From Oreocharis arfaki (taxonomy: Eukaryota; Chordata; Aves; Passeriformes; Paramythiidae): DNA of 64,000 bases. Location of the stretch: positions 62,301 to 126,300 of the forward strand of contig VZRR01027744.1 of assembly GCA_013398015.1 (NCBI GenBank), in the 5' to 3' direction. Below the pieces are notes generated by a model. It did not search any database and was not told the DNA's origin. It worked only from the letters and a program-made list of their open reading frames with translations. Shown here piece by piece: positions 1 to 19,500 of the stretch; within the stretch, counting starts at the first letter, position 1; every line of letters begins with the position of its first letter. Made by a program: the position numbers and the translations under genes.

Positions 1-588
1 AGCAGCCTCAAGGTGCAATTAATGACCACAGGAAGCAGGTTTTACATGGGCACTTCTCACTGCATGCCAGCAGCTTACCAAGGGTTTATGTAACAGGGTG
101 GGAGGGGACAATGTGAAGAAATAAAATTCCTAAGCTTTGAAAACACTTCAACAGGGAAACACTACCCCCATTTCACCCAGTAAAAAAATCATAAAAACCT
201 CTTAGTATTGTAAAGAGAGGCCTAAGAGGAAAAAAATAATATAAAAAGCAGCAGCACAGTGAACTCTCAGCAGAGACCCTGAGAGAATCAGTCAGTTCTA
301 CTCTGGATAGAAACAATGAGTTTTATTTTCTGGTCACACGTTCACTCCTTGCCACTGCTCCCATTTGCAGAAGCAGCACCACTCTCCCCAGCAGATCATG
401 CTAAAGGCAACTGCAAACCAAAGTAATTTATTACCAATCTAAATAATTTCCTGCTAATCTTACCAATTTAATTAATGACAACTTTGAAAAGAATGCACAG
501 CAGCAGGAGCACACCGGATTGCCAATGAAATGGAAACAAGTAAAAATCCTGGCAACAAGAAAAAGCCAAACTATTCTCTGGAATTTAC
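1..588. other. FBXO38 intron (left edge)
   Basis: This is minus-strand sequence after the exon-11 donor. It is AT-rich, and I see no further FBXO38 exon, repeat copy or RNA gene in it. The next coding exon should lie beyond position 1. Confidence 0.75.
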
Positions 589-8450
<7,862 letters not shown>

Positions 8451-8631
8451 AGCGTGGCACCGCCCGGTCCCGGTGGGGCGAGCGCTGAGGGCTCTGAGGG
8501 CGGCGGTTCGCAGGCTGGGCTCGCTCAGCACAGAGCGAGAGCGATGGGATTCAATAAAAGGGTCAGGGCAGCGCGCAGTTACTGCCGCAGATGTGCTGAG
8601 CTGGAGGGACACACAGGAGTCACCGTGGAGG

Positions 8632-8735
8632 GAGCTCTGAGCAGCCTGGGCTCCGGGAGGTGTCCCTGCCCGTGGCAGGGGTGGAGTGAGATGGGCTTTA
8701 AGGTCTTTCCAACCCAAACCATTCCATGATTCCGT
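8632..8735 (+). mobile_element. CR1 LINE 3' fragment, plus orientation
   Basis: The sequence ggaggtgtccctgcccgtgg, then tttaaggtctttccaaccca and ccattccatgattccgtg is a CR1 3' end in sense. Its end meets the next, oppositely oriented CR1 copy tail to tail. Confidence 0.88.
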
Positions 8736-9080
8736 GTTCATCCAGTCCAGCTCCTGGCCCTGAACACACACCCCAACAATCCCAATCCCTGGCAGCGGTG
8801 CCCAAACGCTCCTGGAGCTCTGGCAGCCTCGGGGCCGTGCCCATTCCCTGGGGAGCCTGGGCAGTGCCCAGCACCCTCGGGGGGAAAAACCTTTCCTGAT
8901 CTCCAGTCTGACCCTCCTCTGGCACAGCCCCAGCCCTTCCCTGGGTGCTGTCCCTGTCCCAGGGAGCAGAGATCGGAGCTGCCCCTCATAAAGAGCTGCA
9001 GCCCCCGAGGAGTTTCCCCTCCGTCTCCTCCATCTGGACCATCCCAGTGCCCTCAGCTGCTCCTCCATGGCCCCGCCGGA
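8736..9080 (-). mobile_element. CR1 LINE fragment, minus orientation
   Basis: The text from ccagtccagctcctggccct through gcagcctcggggccgtgccc to ctgtccctgtcccagggagc matches another CR1 subtype, also seen at 27497-27735. It begins where the plus copy ends. The right limit is approximate. Confidence 0.8.
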
Positions 9081-9499
9081 CCCTTCCCATCCCCGTGCCC
9101 ATCCTTTGGATGTTCTCTGGGAGCTTTATAAGTGTTTTTTCCTGGAGAGTCTTCACCCTGTGCCCAGAGCTCCTGCCAGTTGCCTTGCCACGTGTATTTG
9201 CAGTGTTATGCGGGTCTATGCTTAAGCCATGTTTTAATCGCTGCGTTTGGGTGGATCCCAGCAAAAATCACGATTTCCTCAGCATTTTAAAGTCATGTTT
9301 CATGCAAACCCCAAGGGATTGGGTAACAAGGCTCGTTCATCACCCAGCAGACTGTTTGTGAGTTGTTTTTTGTGAATGACAGCACGCAAAGCCTCAGCTG
9401 CTGGTTTAGTGATAATCCCAGAGGAATCCACAGCGCTCCAGAGGAACAACAAAATAAATTCCTGGCAACCCCCGTGGGGTTTGGATGTGTCAGCAGCAC

Positions 9500-9560
9500 C
9501 ACTGAGGTTGGAAAAGACCTCGGAGATCGCCCAGTCCCACCCGTGACAGCAGCACAGCAT
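9500..9560 (-). mobile_element. CR1 remnant, short
   Basis: The string gaggttggaaaagacctcgg with agatcgcccagtcccaccc is a degraded CR1 3' end on the minus strand. Confidence 0.55.
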
Positions 9561-10371
9561 CGCAGACAACAGCAGCAGCCAGAAAATTCGACCCAAATCT
9601 GTGGAAAAAGTAGGGAAGTGGGGCTTCCTGTGGGAAGGGCACATTCAGGTCCAGCAGAGCTTGTCCTGCCCTCCCTCAGCCCAAGGCAGGGGACACAGGG
9701 GGTGGCAGGAAGAGAAGGTTGCCAGAAGGACACAAGAGACACTAAGTGGAATTAAGGAATTTGGGCAGGGCCTTGGGGTTGGACTGTCATTGGGACACTC
9801 AGAGTGTGTGAATGGTGAAGTGCTTACAGGACACTCAACAGAAACCAAAACCACCCCGTTTTTTCTTAACAGAAACCCAGTGATTTATCCCATAGACCAG
9901 TTGTGTGTGAATATTTGAAGGGTTGTGGATTGCTCCATTTCCTTCTCCCTCCACTGCTACATGTGGGGAAATTTAGAATTTGGGGCACTCGAGGAGACCT
10001 GAACTAAAACCCAAAGGAAAACAATTAGAAATCAGAGATGCTGAACTGTCATCAATAAAAGTTCTGTTCTGGTCTTGACCAGCAGCAAATTGAAAGAGCA
10101 CATTGCATTTCTCATGTCTCATTTGCAGCTGGTGGAAGCTATTTGGACACACACAGTTTGTATTTGAGGGAGGTTTCATAATCTTGGTTCTCTAGCACAG
10201 GTATTACTGAATCAAAAATAAAAGGCCTGAGGGAGTTAATGCCTTCCTTTAAAACGAAAAAAATTTTGCAACCCACGAACTCTCAGTGCTTACCAGCCTC
10301 CCTAAGAGATGTTTCTAAGCTTTTATGTTCTGAGGGAATGGATGTTCTTCTCCACAGCTGATGGTAAACCA

Positions 10372-10488
10372 TGGAATGGGCACAGAGTTGGGTTGGAAGG
10401 ACCCTCAAAAATCTCACCCCCTGCCATGGCCGCTGTCCCAGGTTGCTCAGAGCTCCATCCAACCCAGCCTTGGACACTCCTGAGGACC
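10372..10488 (-). mobile_element. CR1 LINE fragment
   Basis: The string gttgggttggaaggaccctc, followed by ccatggccgctgtcccaggt and ccagccttggacactcctg, is a diverged minus-strand CR1 3' end. Confidence 0.78.
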
Positions 10489-12136
10489 AAATTAGACATT
10501 AATTACACAAGAAGCAGGTAGCAAAACCTCGATATTTCAGAGTTAAAGCTTGTAAGAGAACATCTGAGTCCCCACACCCCCTCAGGTGCATGAGCACAGG
10601 TGAGAATGGTACCATGGTTTAGCCCCAGCCAGTTTTATTCTAGCACTGGCATTTTCTTTTGCAGGGATCCCACTGCCTGATTGCTGGATTTCATTATCTC
10701 TTGTCTTGGAATGAAGAAAATGTTCTGTAAGACCTCAGGAAAACCCTTTTTTGTCCTTCAAGTGTAAATATATCATACACAGGTAGATCAGTGGTGTTTC
10801 AGTACCTTTCCAGTGCAGAGTTTTGCACTCCAATCTCCCCTGGGTGCACGATCTGTTCCATTTTCCCGTTGCACACCAATATTTTATTTCCTGGCTTACA
10901 GAACCGGGGCACGTTTCATCAGCTCGCTCAGGCTGTGCCCGTTTTCCCCTCCCCACGTTTCCATGGCATTGCTCCATCCCTCAAACTCGACTGTCCAGCT
11001 TGTCCAGCCACTTCAGCGTTCTCCCCAGGTGTCATTTGCAGCAATTTGCAGATGATGCTCTCTGCTCTGGTATGTGGCAGGAGCTGCCGTGCCCCTCTCG
11101 TGCTCCGCCAGCTTCGAGCCAGCAGGAGCTGAGGAAAAGCACCCACGTGGGAAGGTCCTGCTCTCCAGCTGCTCCTGGCTCAGTAATTCCGTGCCAGAAA
11201 TGATCAGGGACGATGTGGAATCCCGGGGGAAAAGGCAGGGGTGGAGTTTAGGCCTCTGACTCGCAGGTTCTTGAGTCGCTCTCGGGGCTGCAGGAGGGGT
11301 TTGGTGTCTCAGGTGTGGCCCACGAGCACAGCCCATTAAATATCCCAACACACCAAAGCAGAGGGTGGGAATATCCCCTGAGGTTGGGAGGCAGAAAAAT
11401 ATCCCCAAATCTGGGTTTTCTGACGTCACGATGATACCTCACAGTTTGCCTTTTTTTCCCTCAATTTGATCTTTGTTTTCTCATTTTTGTCTTTCTCAGT
11501 CGAGGTGAGCTGTTCTAGGAACCTTTTGAGGTTGAAGCCTCTGAGCTATGAGAAACTTTTATATTGCCTTCCTCGTTTTCATTCCTTCTGTCGAATTGCT
11601 GGGACCTGGTTTCCAGATAAACAGAATTCAGGATGGGGCTGGATTTATTCTGTGTCCAACTGTTCCCAGATTTTCCTCCTTTAACCCCAATAAGGGCAGT
11701 CATTCACAATTTTAATTCTGGGAAAATACATTCCCATGACCAATTATTAAGTAAAAGACACAAATTGTAGTGAAGATAATAAGGCTGTAAGAGCAGAACA
11801 GAAATTTCTTTAGGTCTGAAAGCCTGAAATTTCTCAGAAGAGATTGATTGATTAATGATCACATTTAAATGGCAGGATTTAACAGACTTCTACAATCTTA
11901 CATTTTACCAGAGTTGTCTCATTTAAAGAAAAAAAAAGAGCCAGACTGGGGGGTAAATTCCAGTATATGAGACCCTATAGTGGGATACAACTTTTGTATT
12001 CCAGGCTTTGGATTTTTGCCTCTGGACTCAGCCCCTGCTCCACCACAGTTTTCTGTAATTTGGGAAATACTCGTTAGTAATGGATGCAACAAATTCTCTA
12101 GAGAGTTCACCATGGCCAAAAAAAACCGAGTCAAGA

Positions 12137-12142
12137 TTTATT
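12137..12142 (-). terminator. Candidate polyadenylation signal of the SPINK-like gene
   Basis: AATAAA on the minus strand, about 430 bp after the stop codon. It is the first canonical hexamer I find downstream. The cleavage site is not predicted. Confidence 0.45.
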
Positions 12143-12573
12143 TTAATAAACAAGGACACTGAGTGGCTGAACAACATCCAGGAACCAGAATTGTACAAAG
12201 AGGGAAGAAAAATAAGCATTTAAAATTCAGCTACAAAACTGGGAGAGCCGAAGCACTGCCTGGGAAAGCTGAACCCTTGGGGAAAATGCTGAAGTTTCTG
12301 GGTGAAGGAAAAGAAACATTTGAACAAGGGGGAGAGACCTGGGGCATTGCCAGAGGGTTTGACGTTCAGCCGTGGAGACAAACACCTCCCGAAGGGCTCG
12401 TGTGAACAACAGGAACGCTTTTGCTGCGGGGACAGAAGTGTCGATCGCCGCCCTGGAGCAGGGAGAAGCGGCGGGGAGGGAGCGGAGCTGGCGGTTCTGC
12501 TCGGGGCTCGGTTTGGATGGGTGAAAGCGCGGCGCGGCGCGGAGCTGTTCTCAGCACTCTCAGCAGAGCTCCC

Positions 12574-12619
12574 TCAGCAAGCCCCCGCCTGCTTCATGTG
12601 CAGCGCCCCTCCGCTCTTC
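12574..12619 (-). CDS. SPINK-like terminal coding exon 4
   Basis: The acceptor CTCTCCTTGCAG| is followed by G, completing Leu68, then KSGGALHMKQAGAC and TGA at 12576-12574. It supplies the sixth cysteine directly before the stop, the normal Kazal ending. No other acceptor between 12574 and 13268 gives a Cys-stop. Confidence 0.88.
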
Positions 12620-15600
12620 CTGCAAGGAGAGGAATGGACATTGCACACGGAAAGCTTGGCCAAAATCCCTCTGAAACCCTCTGCTGGCAGAGGAGGCACC
12701 GTAAGCATTCACAGCAGGCATGAGGGCACTGATCTGTGAACGGCCTTCCTTGCCAAATTACACGTTTTACCCAGAAACAAGGTATTTCCAGTACTTCTGA
12801 ATTCTTGTGTTTGGGTGCAGGTGCTTTGTCAGGCCTGTGTTCCTCACTGGACTCTTTACTGTCCAGCGTTACAGTTCCTGCTGGCATAGGAAGCTGCTCA
12901 CACCAATACCAGGATCATTTTTTAGTGACTAAACCTCACAGTACTTGCAGCAAGATCCTCACACAAATATGAGTCATTTTTTAGTGGCTGACTTTGCAGC
13001 TGGAATGGGACGTTCAGACCTGAAAACCTGGGTCATTTTTAGTTTCCTATTTTATGCTTCCTGCAGGAATAGGAAGTTCTCTCCCAAATATCACCATCAA
13101 TTGTTGAGATCCGTTGGACAGTTTTGGTGGGAGTACACAATTGTGGTGTAAAGGCAAAGCAGAGGAGCAGAGAAGCAACAACCCTAAAGGGAAACAGCAC
13201 TTTTGTGGGGTGGAAATCCCTGGTAACTCAGGCAGCACCAGGTTTGGGCTGGGGTGACCAGCTGTGTACTCACAGGACGGCCTTGCAGAAGGAACATTTG
13301 TTGTTGTAGGTTTTGCCATCGGAGCCGCAGAAGGGTTGGTAGAGCCTCTCACAGTAAATGGGCCTCCCTCTCTCCAGCCTCCTGTACTCACTGCAGTCCA
13401 CCTGCAACAAGGGCAGCCCCCACATCCTCCACTGGCCACAGAAATAATGAATATATCGCGTTTTGGGGCAGGCTTTGGAGCAGCACAGCCAGGGAGGCGG
13501 CACCACCTTCTATCAGCAGAGGCTCAGCCCCCAAAAATGAAACGTTTCTTATCAGAGGTGTGAGTGATGCTGCCTGTGATGGAGACTGGGCAGGAATGGA
13601 GTCCCTGGAAAAACACAGCCCCTCCCCAGCTCCAGAGGAGCGGAGTGTCGGGAGTTTTTATGTCCCGATCACAACAGTCAGTGAATTCGGGTGGGATTAA
13701 TTCACATCCAGGCCTTCCTTGGACACTTCAGGGATGGAATCCAGCACCTCCCTGGGCAGCCTGACCACCCCTTCCATGGAGAAATGCCATTGATTTGTAC
13801 CAATGTGGGCCCAGCTGTGTGTGGATGAATTCCCTCCCCACCACTGTCTGCTCTGCCAGGGCTTTCCTGCTCACCCCAGGAAGGATTTTTATTCCTTGGT
13901 GCCTCGTTTCTTCCAGACATTGACCCCAGCGTACTCAGAGAGAATTAAAGTCTCCAGGTACCTGATTTAGGACCTAAAAGTCATCCAAAAAGCCTGATGG
14001 AGTCATCATCAAATAAATATTTGTTAAAATCTAGATTTCTCTGATTTAAAATTTGTCTTTGCTCAGAATGCCAAACAGGTGAAAACATCTGGAAGTTATC
14101 AGGGCAACTCTATGGAAACCCCATATCCCAAACTCAGGGATTGCTTACTGAAATCTCAATACATTGGCAGCATTTAATTAAACTTTAACATATTTATTCT
14201 CTGACCTCATGTTATTCTATTGTCATTTCTGACCTCACATTATAGATTTTTACGCAGAAAAAAGGAAATCACTCACCTCATTCTGTTCGGCAGCATCTGC
14301 AATGGAAACAGAATCACGAAAGAGAAAATTAAACCCACAGTTAATGAACACTCAGGTGCAAACCAGGACGATTTCACTCAGCAACACCGAACCTTTTACC
14401 TCCTTGAATGTCAACACTGGCAGAGCTTTCCAGTGTTTAATAAGGCCCAGGTGTCAGAACCTATTCAACAAACGGATTTTGGTGCGTTATTTACCTTACA
14501 AACTTCTGTCACCCCTTGGAACAGCCTTTGCTGGGGAAGGGAGCGGAGCCATTGTTCCGTTTTTCACCACAAAACCACCGACAACCCAGGAGCCAATATT
14601 AAATTTGATGTCCAGGATTAACTGGACACTCACACACTCACACCTGAGTTTATCAACAGCTGCGTGTGGCTGTGAGCAGATCACACGNTGGCTGAGCGTG
14701 GCTGGGGTTTAATTCCTGAGTTTATCAACAGCTGTGTGTGGCTGTGAGCAGATCACACGTGCCCTTTTGATTGGGGTTTTCTGTCAATAATGAGGCTTGA
14801 AGTACACTATTAACTCTATAGGACCGTGACAATGCAATCTGGCTCATAATCCCACTTTAGGAGGTGTTTCCCTTGTTTCAGCACGGATTTTAAGCTGATT
14901 GGCTCCTATTTTTACCACACTCCTCCAGGACAGAGCCCTGTGCTCAGGTGGGGAGCTCCTTCCAAACAATGCACCTCCCACAAAGCAATCAGCTCCTTGG
15001 CAGTGCCTCCACGCCGCTGACACATGTGGTACTTTCTTTAGGAATGTGTTTGTCCCTCTGCTGTCCCATCATCATCACCCTGGGGCTTGCAGGGGCTAAA
15101 AGTTACCAGGGAGAGATTTCTGTGCAGAAGGAGCAGGGCTATGTTCTGGAGCAGAGCTCTAGTACTCGTTTTTCGGGTTAAATATGGGGGGTTTCTGATC
15201 TTTAAAGGTTAAACTTCCCAAATGTGTTCTGGAGCAGAGCTCTAGCACTCGTCTTTCAGAGTAAATTTGGCTTTTTTTGATCTTCAAAGGTTAAACTTTC
15301 CACACAAACTTCCTTTCGTAAACCTGTTGGCACCTTCACATCAAATACAGCTTGTTCAGTATAAAGAAAATGAGCAGAAATAAAGCTCCAGGTCAAGTTT
15401 CCATCTCTGTCACCAGAGGTTTGGCTGAGTTTTCATTATTCTGGAATTGGGTTTGATTTAATCCACTTCCCCCCGAACACTCAGATGTTATTTTCCCCTC
15501 TGGTCACCTTTCAGGAGCCACTCTGCACATGGGAGTGAATGCAGAAAAGGTGTGGCTCAGAAAGTGTTGATTCATGAAGTTTTCAAGCAGACAAGATAAA

Positions 15601-16483
15601 CCAGAAAGTTCAAGGAAGAGATTTCCTGGAATTCCGATGGAAGGAATATTTATTTATTTTCCTGCACTTAATGAAACACTGAAAGAATGAATAATTTCCA
15701 TCATATTTCATTTCAACTGCTGCTTTTTATAAGAATTTTGGGGTTGAGACAAATTTCAAAGCAGCCTTTTCAGAGCCCCTCAAAAGATTCTTGATTCATA
15801 ATTTTGCATTTAACATTTTCATTATTTTGCTTCTGTAATGTTCCTAATGCTTTTAAACTTCTGTACCACCTGCAGAGGTGTGGAGTCTTTCAGTTATTTT
15901 AAATGCACTTTTTTTTCCCTAAAAATATCTTTTTACTGCAAATTTTTCATGCAAGTAAAATTACCAAGTTAAGGCTGAAGAAATTCCTGCCAGATCCCTA
16001 TTTTTTAGAGCAACCTGTCCCTCAAATCTCTCTGCAGCCTGGAAAAATGAGATTAAAAATAAGATTAAAAGCTGGGATGTGGCCTGAGCATCATCAGCTG
16101 CCCCCTGCTTGGTCAGTCGGGCAGGGAAAGGACCTCAGCAGCTCCCAGCTCCCTTCTCAGATAGAAATTTAGAAAGAAATAGATAAAACCAGGTGGTTCT
16201 GAGGCTTCAGAGTTGTTTCCAGTCACAGAACACAGCTCTGAGTTACGCCCAGCAAGGAGCAGCTTCCCTCCACTCCAGCCCCAGCTGGGTAACAATAATA
16301 AATTATTATGGTAATAGCATTTTAAACAGAAAATTCCATTTTCTCCCTCCCACCCAGTGCAGGAACCACCTGAGAACGTTCCAGTGTTGGGGAGAAAAAT
16401 CCCTGAGGAGCCAGGGGGGGTTACTCACGTGCCAGGCACAGAGCTGCCAGCGCCAGGAGCACCAAGGTGCCTGTGACCTTCAT
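12574..16483 (-). CDS. Kazal-type serine protease inhibitor, secreted (SPINK family, SPINK6/9-like)
   Basis: This is a single-domain secreted serine-protease inhibitor. Four exons (16429-16483, 14277-14296, 13274-13401, 12574-12619) join in matching phase to an 82-residue protein, the usual SPINK size. Residues 1-18 are a hydrophobic signal peptide (MKVTGTLVLLALAALCLA); cleavage near HA|AEQNE is inferred. The Kazal domain has all six cysteines: C28, C42, C50, C61, C64 and C82. It also has the signature FCGSDGKTYNNKC. By the Kazal rule (second residue after the second Cys), P1 is Arg44, which predicts trypsin- or kallikrein-like targets. The end, AVLKSGGALHMKQAGAC, resembles mammalian SPINK6 as recalled. 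The 20-bp exon 2 and 46-bp exon 4 are too short for ORF detection and were found by phase and splice sites. It lies next to FBXO38, as the SPINK cluster does in mammals. The one-to-one ortholog is not certain. Confidence 0.92.
12871..13105. repeat. Degenerate internal repeat in the last SPINK-like intron
   Basis: The block tcattttt(t)agt recurs at about 60-bp spacing near 12915, 12974 and 13034. The flanks ttcctgctggcataggaagc and ttcctgcaggaataggaagt are also similar. Copies are diverged and limits are approximate. Confidence 0.6.
13274..13401 (-). CDS. SPINK-like exon 3 (main Kazal exon)
   Basis: It runs from TTGCAG|GTGGACTGC to GTCCT|GTGAGTAC, 128 bp. It encodes VDCSEYRRLERGRPIYCERL and YQPFCGSDGKTYNNKC, then SFCKAV plus two bases. 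It carries five of the six Kazal cysteines and the reactive-site Arg. Confidence 0.95.
13708..13792 (-). mobile_element. Probable CR1 remnant
   Basis: The string ccttggacacttcagggatg followed by ctccctgggcagcctgacca resembles the inner part of minus-strand CR1 copies elsewhere in the window. No 3' tail is present. Confidence 0.5.
14277..14296 (-). CDS. SPINK-like micro-exon 2 (20 bp)
   Basis: It runs from CATTGCAG|ATGCTGCC to AATGAG|GTGAGTG. Joined to the C from exon 1 it gives His-Ala-Ala-Glu-Gln-Asn-Glu. Short second exons bridging signal peptide and Kazal domain are usual in this family. Confidence 0.88.
14643..14763. repeat. Tandem duplication, 72-bp period, about 1.7 copies
   Basis: The phrase cctgagtttatcaacagctg with gtgtggctgtgagcagatca occurs at 14643 and again at 14715 with one change. 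An unresolved base (N, 14688) lies just after the first copy's shared part. It sits in SPINK-like intron 1. Confidence 0.9.
15143..15302. repeat. Tandem duplication, 83-bp period, two copies
   Basis: The phrase gttctggagcagagctctag starts at 15143 and 15226, and ttaaaggttaaacttcc and cttcaaaggttaaactttcc recur downstream. The copies differ at several bases. It sits in SPINK-like intron 1. Confidence 0.88.
16429..16483 (-). CDS. SPINK-like exon 1 (signal peptide)
   Basis: The ATG is at 16483-16481 and the donor is CTGGCAC|GTGAGTAA. I chose this Met, not an upstream one in the same frame, because the signal peptide begins at once and a TATA box lies about 85 bp upstream. It encodes 18 residues plus one base. 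Confidence 0.9.
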
Positions 16484-16567
16484 GGCAAACACCAACCCTC
16501 GGCTGTCCCAGAGCCGCTCCCGGGTCCCTGCAGTGGCCCCAGTGTGGCCATGGGAGTGTGGGAGCGA

Positions 16568-16573
16568 TTTATA
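16568..16573 (-). promoter_or_regulatory. TATA box of the SPINK-like gene
   Basis: The minus strand reads GGGCTATAAATCG, about 85 bp upstream of the ATG. This places transcription start near 16540 and implies a 5' UTR of about 60 bp. Confidence 0.75.
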
Positions 16574-16599
16574 GCCCGGAGCCGGTGATGAAATCCCTG

Positions 16600-19500
16600 T
16601 GCAGGTAATTAGGGAAGGTGTTGCCATGGGCAGAGTCAGTGGGATGTGTTCTGTGCAGGGAGCGGGGCACGGGCAGGGCTGGGTGTCCCGTGTTGATGGA
16701 GCAGGGATTGTTCCTGGCTAAAGCCAGCCTAATTAACTGTTCCAGCTCCAGCAGCAAGGCTCTGACTCAGGGGTGGGTGCTCTGTCATTGCCGTGGGGAC
16801 TCAGAGCTGAACGCAGTTCCCAGGGAAAAATAATCCTGGCTGGGTGTTTGCCAAAAGATTCATCCCATGAGTGCTTCGTTCTTATTCTCTGGGCATTTTG
16901 GAGCTGTTTCTGAGCTGGGGTTTGAGCTGAGCTGGTTGTGGCCAGCACTGAGCCCTTCAGGCTGCTCTGGGAAATCTGTGTTCTGCTTGAAGCCCTCCGC
17001 ACCCAGCCCAGAGCGTCCCCCCAGTGTTCTCTTTCCTTTCAAATATCCCCAGTTTAGGATCAGAACCAATGTTTGGGGAGAGAAGCAGCAAAGACACCCC
17101 ACGGCACTGCCTGGCCAAGGCAAGAGAGGAGTTCACAGCCCCTGAGCATCCCCTGAGCTCCATCCCAGCCATGGACACACGGAGGAGATTCCCCTGCCTG
17201 CCCCTCTGCTCCCATTCCCCTGTTCCCAGCACAACAGGAGCGATTCCCTGAACAAATCCAGCATTTGTTGGTGGCTTAACCAAAAGGCAGCAATTTCTGT
17301 CTGTTATGACAGAGCCATGGGGGAGCCCCAATGGGACCCTCAGATCCGAGGCTTGATCTTCATAAACCCAAAGTAATGTGGAGTTTGGAGGTGAGAGTTT
17401 GGTTTCAACCCATCCTTCCAGAATTGCCTTCTCTCAGTGATTTACCACCTGAATGTGCCAAAATCTCAACAGCAGAAATCCCTGCACACCACCACAGTTC
17501 CCAGTTTTTCAGTGCTCACCTTCCCTCCCTGCAGGGCAGCCCAGGGCTTTCTCCCCATGCAGGATTGGGGTCAGAGGTGCTCATTCCAGTAACACAAGGG
17601 CCTGGAAGCTCCTGCAGAAAAGGTTTCAATAGGTCAGGTAAGCCTTGGGCCCCTCTAACTCATCCCAAGAGGGATATGAATCATTTTGTCTTTAAAGAAT
17701 ATAAGTAATTAATAAATGTTTGATTTCTCATCACTTAACAAGATGGAAAACATAAATGCCATCAAATCCAAATTCCAGGATGGGCAAAGACCTGGCTGGA
17801 GCTGGAGGCCTGGAATTTTATTTTTTCAATGCCCTTCAGTGGTTTTGTTCTATTTTTTTCTTTTTTCTTAATTTGGAGGTCACTAAAGGCGGCTTGGGGT
17901 TCACATTGGGGTTGGTCTGGATCCTTCTGCTTGGGGCTGTCGGTGGCTTTGTGTTCTGGGGAGCTTTTCTGGAGAAAAGCCTGGCAAGGAACATGCAGGA
18001 ACTCGTGGGGAGTATTCAGGACACGTCCTTCGCTGATGGACAATTATGAGCAATGAGGCAACAGGAGCAAAACCCAAAACATCCCGGAAGTTCCTCCTCA
18101 TCTGGAGAGTTTTGAGCACACGCAGCTCTCAGGGATGTCCTGACACTGTAAAACTGCAGCCTGACCCATCCCGCCGGCTCCTGACCCCAGAATGAGGAAA
18201 GGGCCCCACTCCAGTGCAGCCCCAGCATCCATCCCATCCCTCTTGGGGAACACAAACCTCTCTCTGCACCCTGCTCAGTTCATGCAGGAAGATTTTCCAG
18301 CTCTGCACTTGGATTTCAGTCAGTAACTCCCGAGGTCTCACTGGTGAGGCTGGAGCTGCTGTTCTGGGGCAATTCCGGGCTCCCTGGCAGGGAAAGGCAC
18401 TGAAATGCTGGATCAGAGCCAGTGAGGGAGCACCAAGTGTTGAGGGGGGTGAAACACGGAGGAGAACTTGGGAGAAGTGGTTGGCTCTGTCTGGAGGAGG
18501 AGGGCGAAGCCTCGCTGTCGACAGAGGAGCCGGGAGCCGGAGCCCTCCGGGAGCTGCAGAGTGAAAGGAAGAGGGAACAGAGCAAATTGCAGGGAGAGAA
18601 ATCCCAATTAGACGGGAGCAAAACAAATTTCACAACCAGAGGAGTCAACCACAGGGACAGGTTATCCACAGATCGTTAGAGATACCAAAAAATGGGTCTG
18701 TTCTGAAGTGGCCACGGAGGGCGTGGGCATCCGGGTGACCTCCATGGGCCATTCCGATGGAACTGGTTCTGGCATCCCCACAGGAGAATGCCAGCTGCTG
18801 GTGGCACTTTCAGGGACCTTCTGGTGTCTTTGTCCTCATAAATTAATGTTTGACAAAGCAAACACGGGCAATGAAGTGCCACAAGGGACTGATTTGAGCT
18901 CCTGGGAAAAAAATGAAGTTCCTTGGAAAACAAATGTTCGGGTCTGTGTAGGGATAGCTGCTTCCCAAAGCTGGGTCAGTCAGGCCTCATTGCTGAACTC
19001 ATTCTGAAATTCAGGGTAAATGTGGTAAATAAAGAGTTTGTATTGAAGAATTGGGAGTGGAATTTTGACCTCATCAGCAAACCCAAGAATACCTGGAGGC
19101 TAATTGTGGAACTCTCATAATTTTCTACCTTTGCCATTATATCTTGGTTTTTTCCCAAATTCTTACCCCTCCAAGCTGACCTTTTGGATAAGGAAAAGCA
19201 ATTCCACAGTGTTACATGTGGTAAAATACCAGTGTGCATTTTTTCTGAGGGTTAAGAAATTTTCCTCCCCAATTATTATTTATTCCCAATTACAGATTGC
19301 TTTTCGTTTTGGAGCCCTGGCTGGAGCACCAGCGGGATGCCAGAAATGCTGCAGCAGCAGGTCACCAGTTAAGCGCATGGGAGGATGTTCCCTGGCCGCA
19401 TTCCAGAGGAGGAACCCGCTCCCACCCATCCACGGAGAGCCTCCCATGCAGGGCACCCACAGAGCCGACAAACAGCACGTGGGAAAGGTGAAAAAACCAC

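Larger units (their letters stand above)
8541..12136. other. Intergenic DNA between FBXO38 promoter and SPINK 3' end
   Basis: Apart from the CR1 copies listed separately, I see no homologous exon, RNA gene or tandem array here. The open frames are short or lie inside repeats. Confidence 0.65.

Noticed and set aside
12577..13260. Other terminal exons for the SPINK-like gene, such as an acceptor near 13070
   Set aside because: It gives no final cysteine before the stop; only 12619-12574 completes the six-cysteine Kazal pattern in phase.
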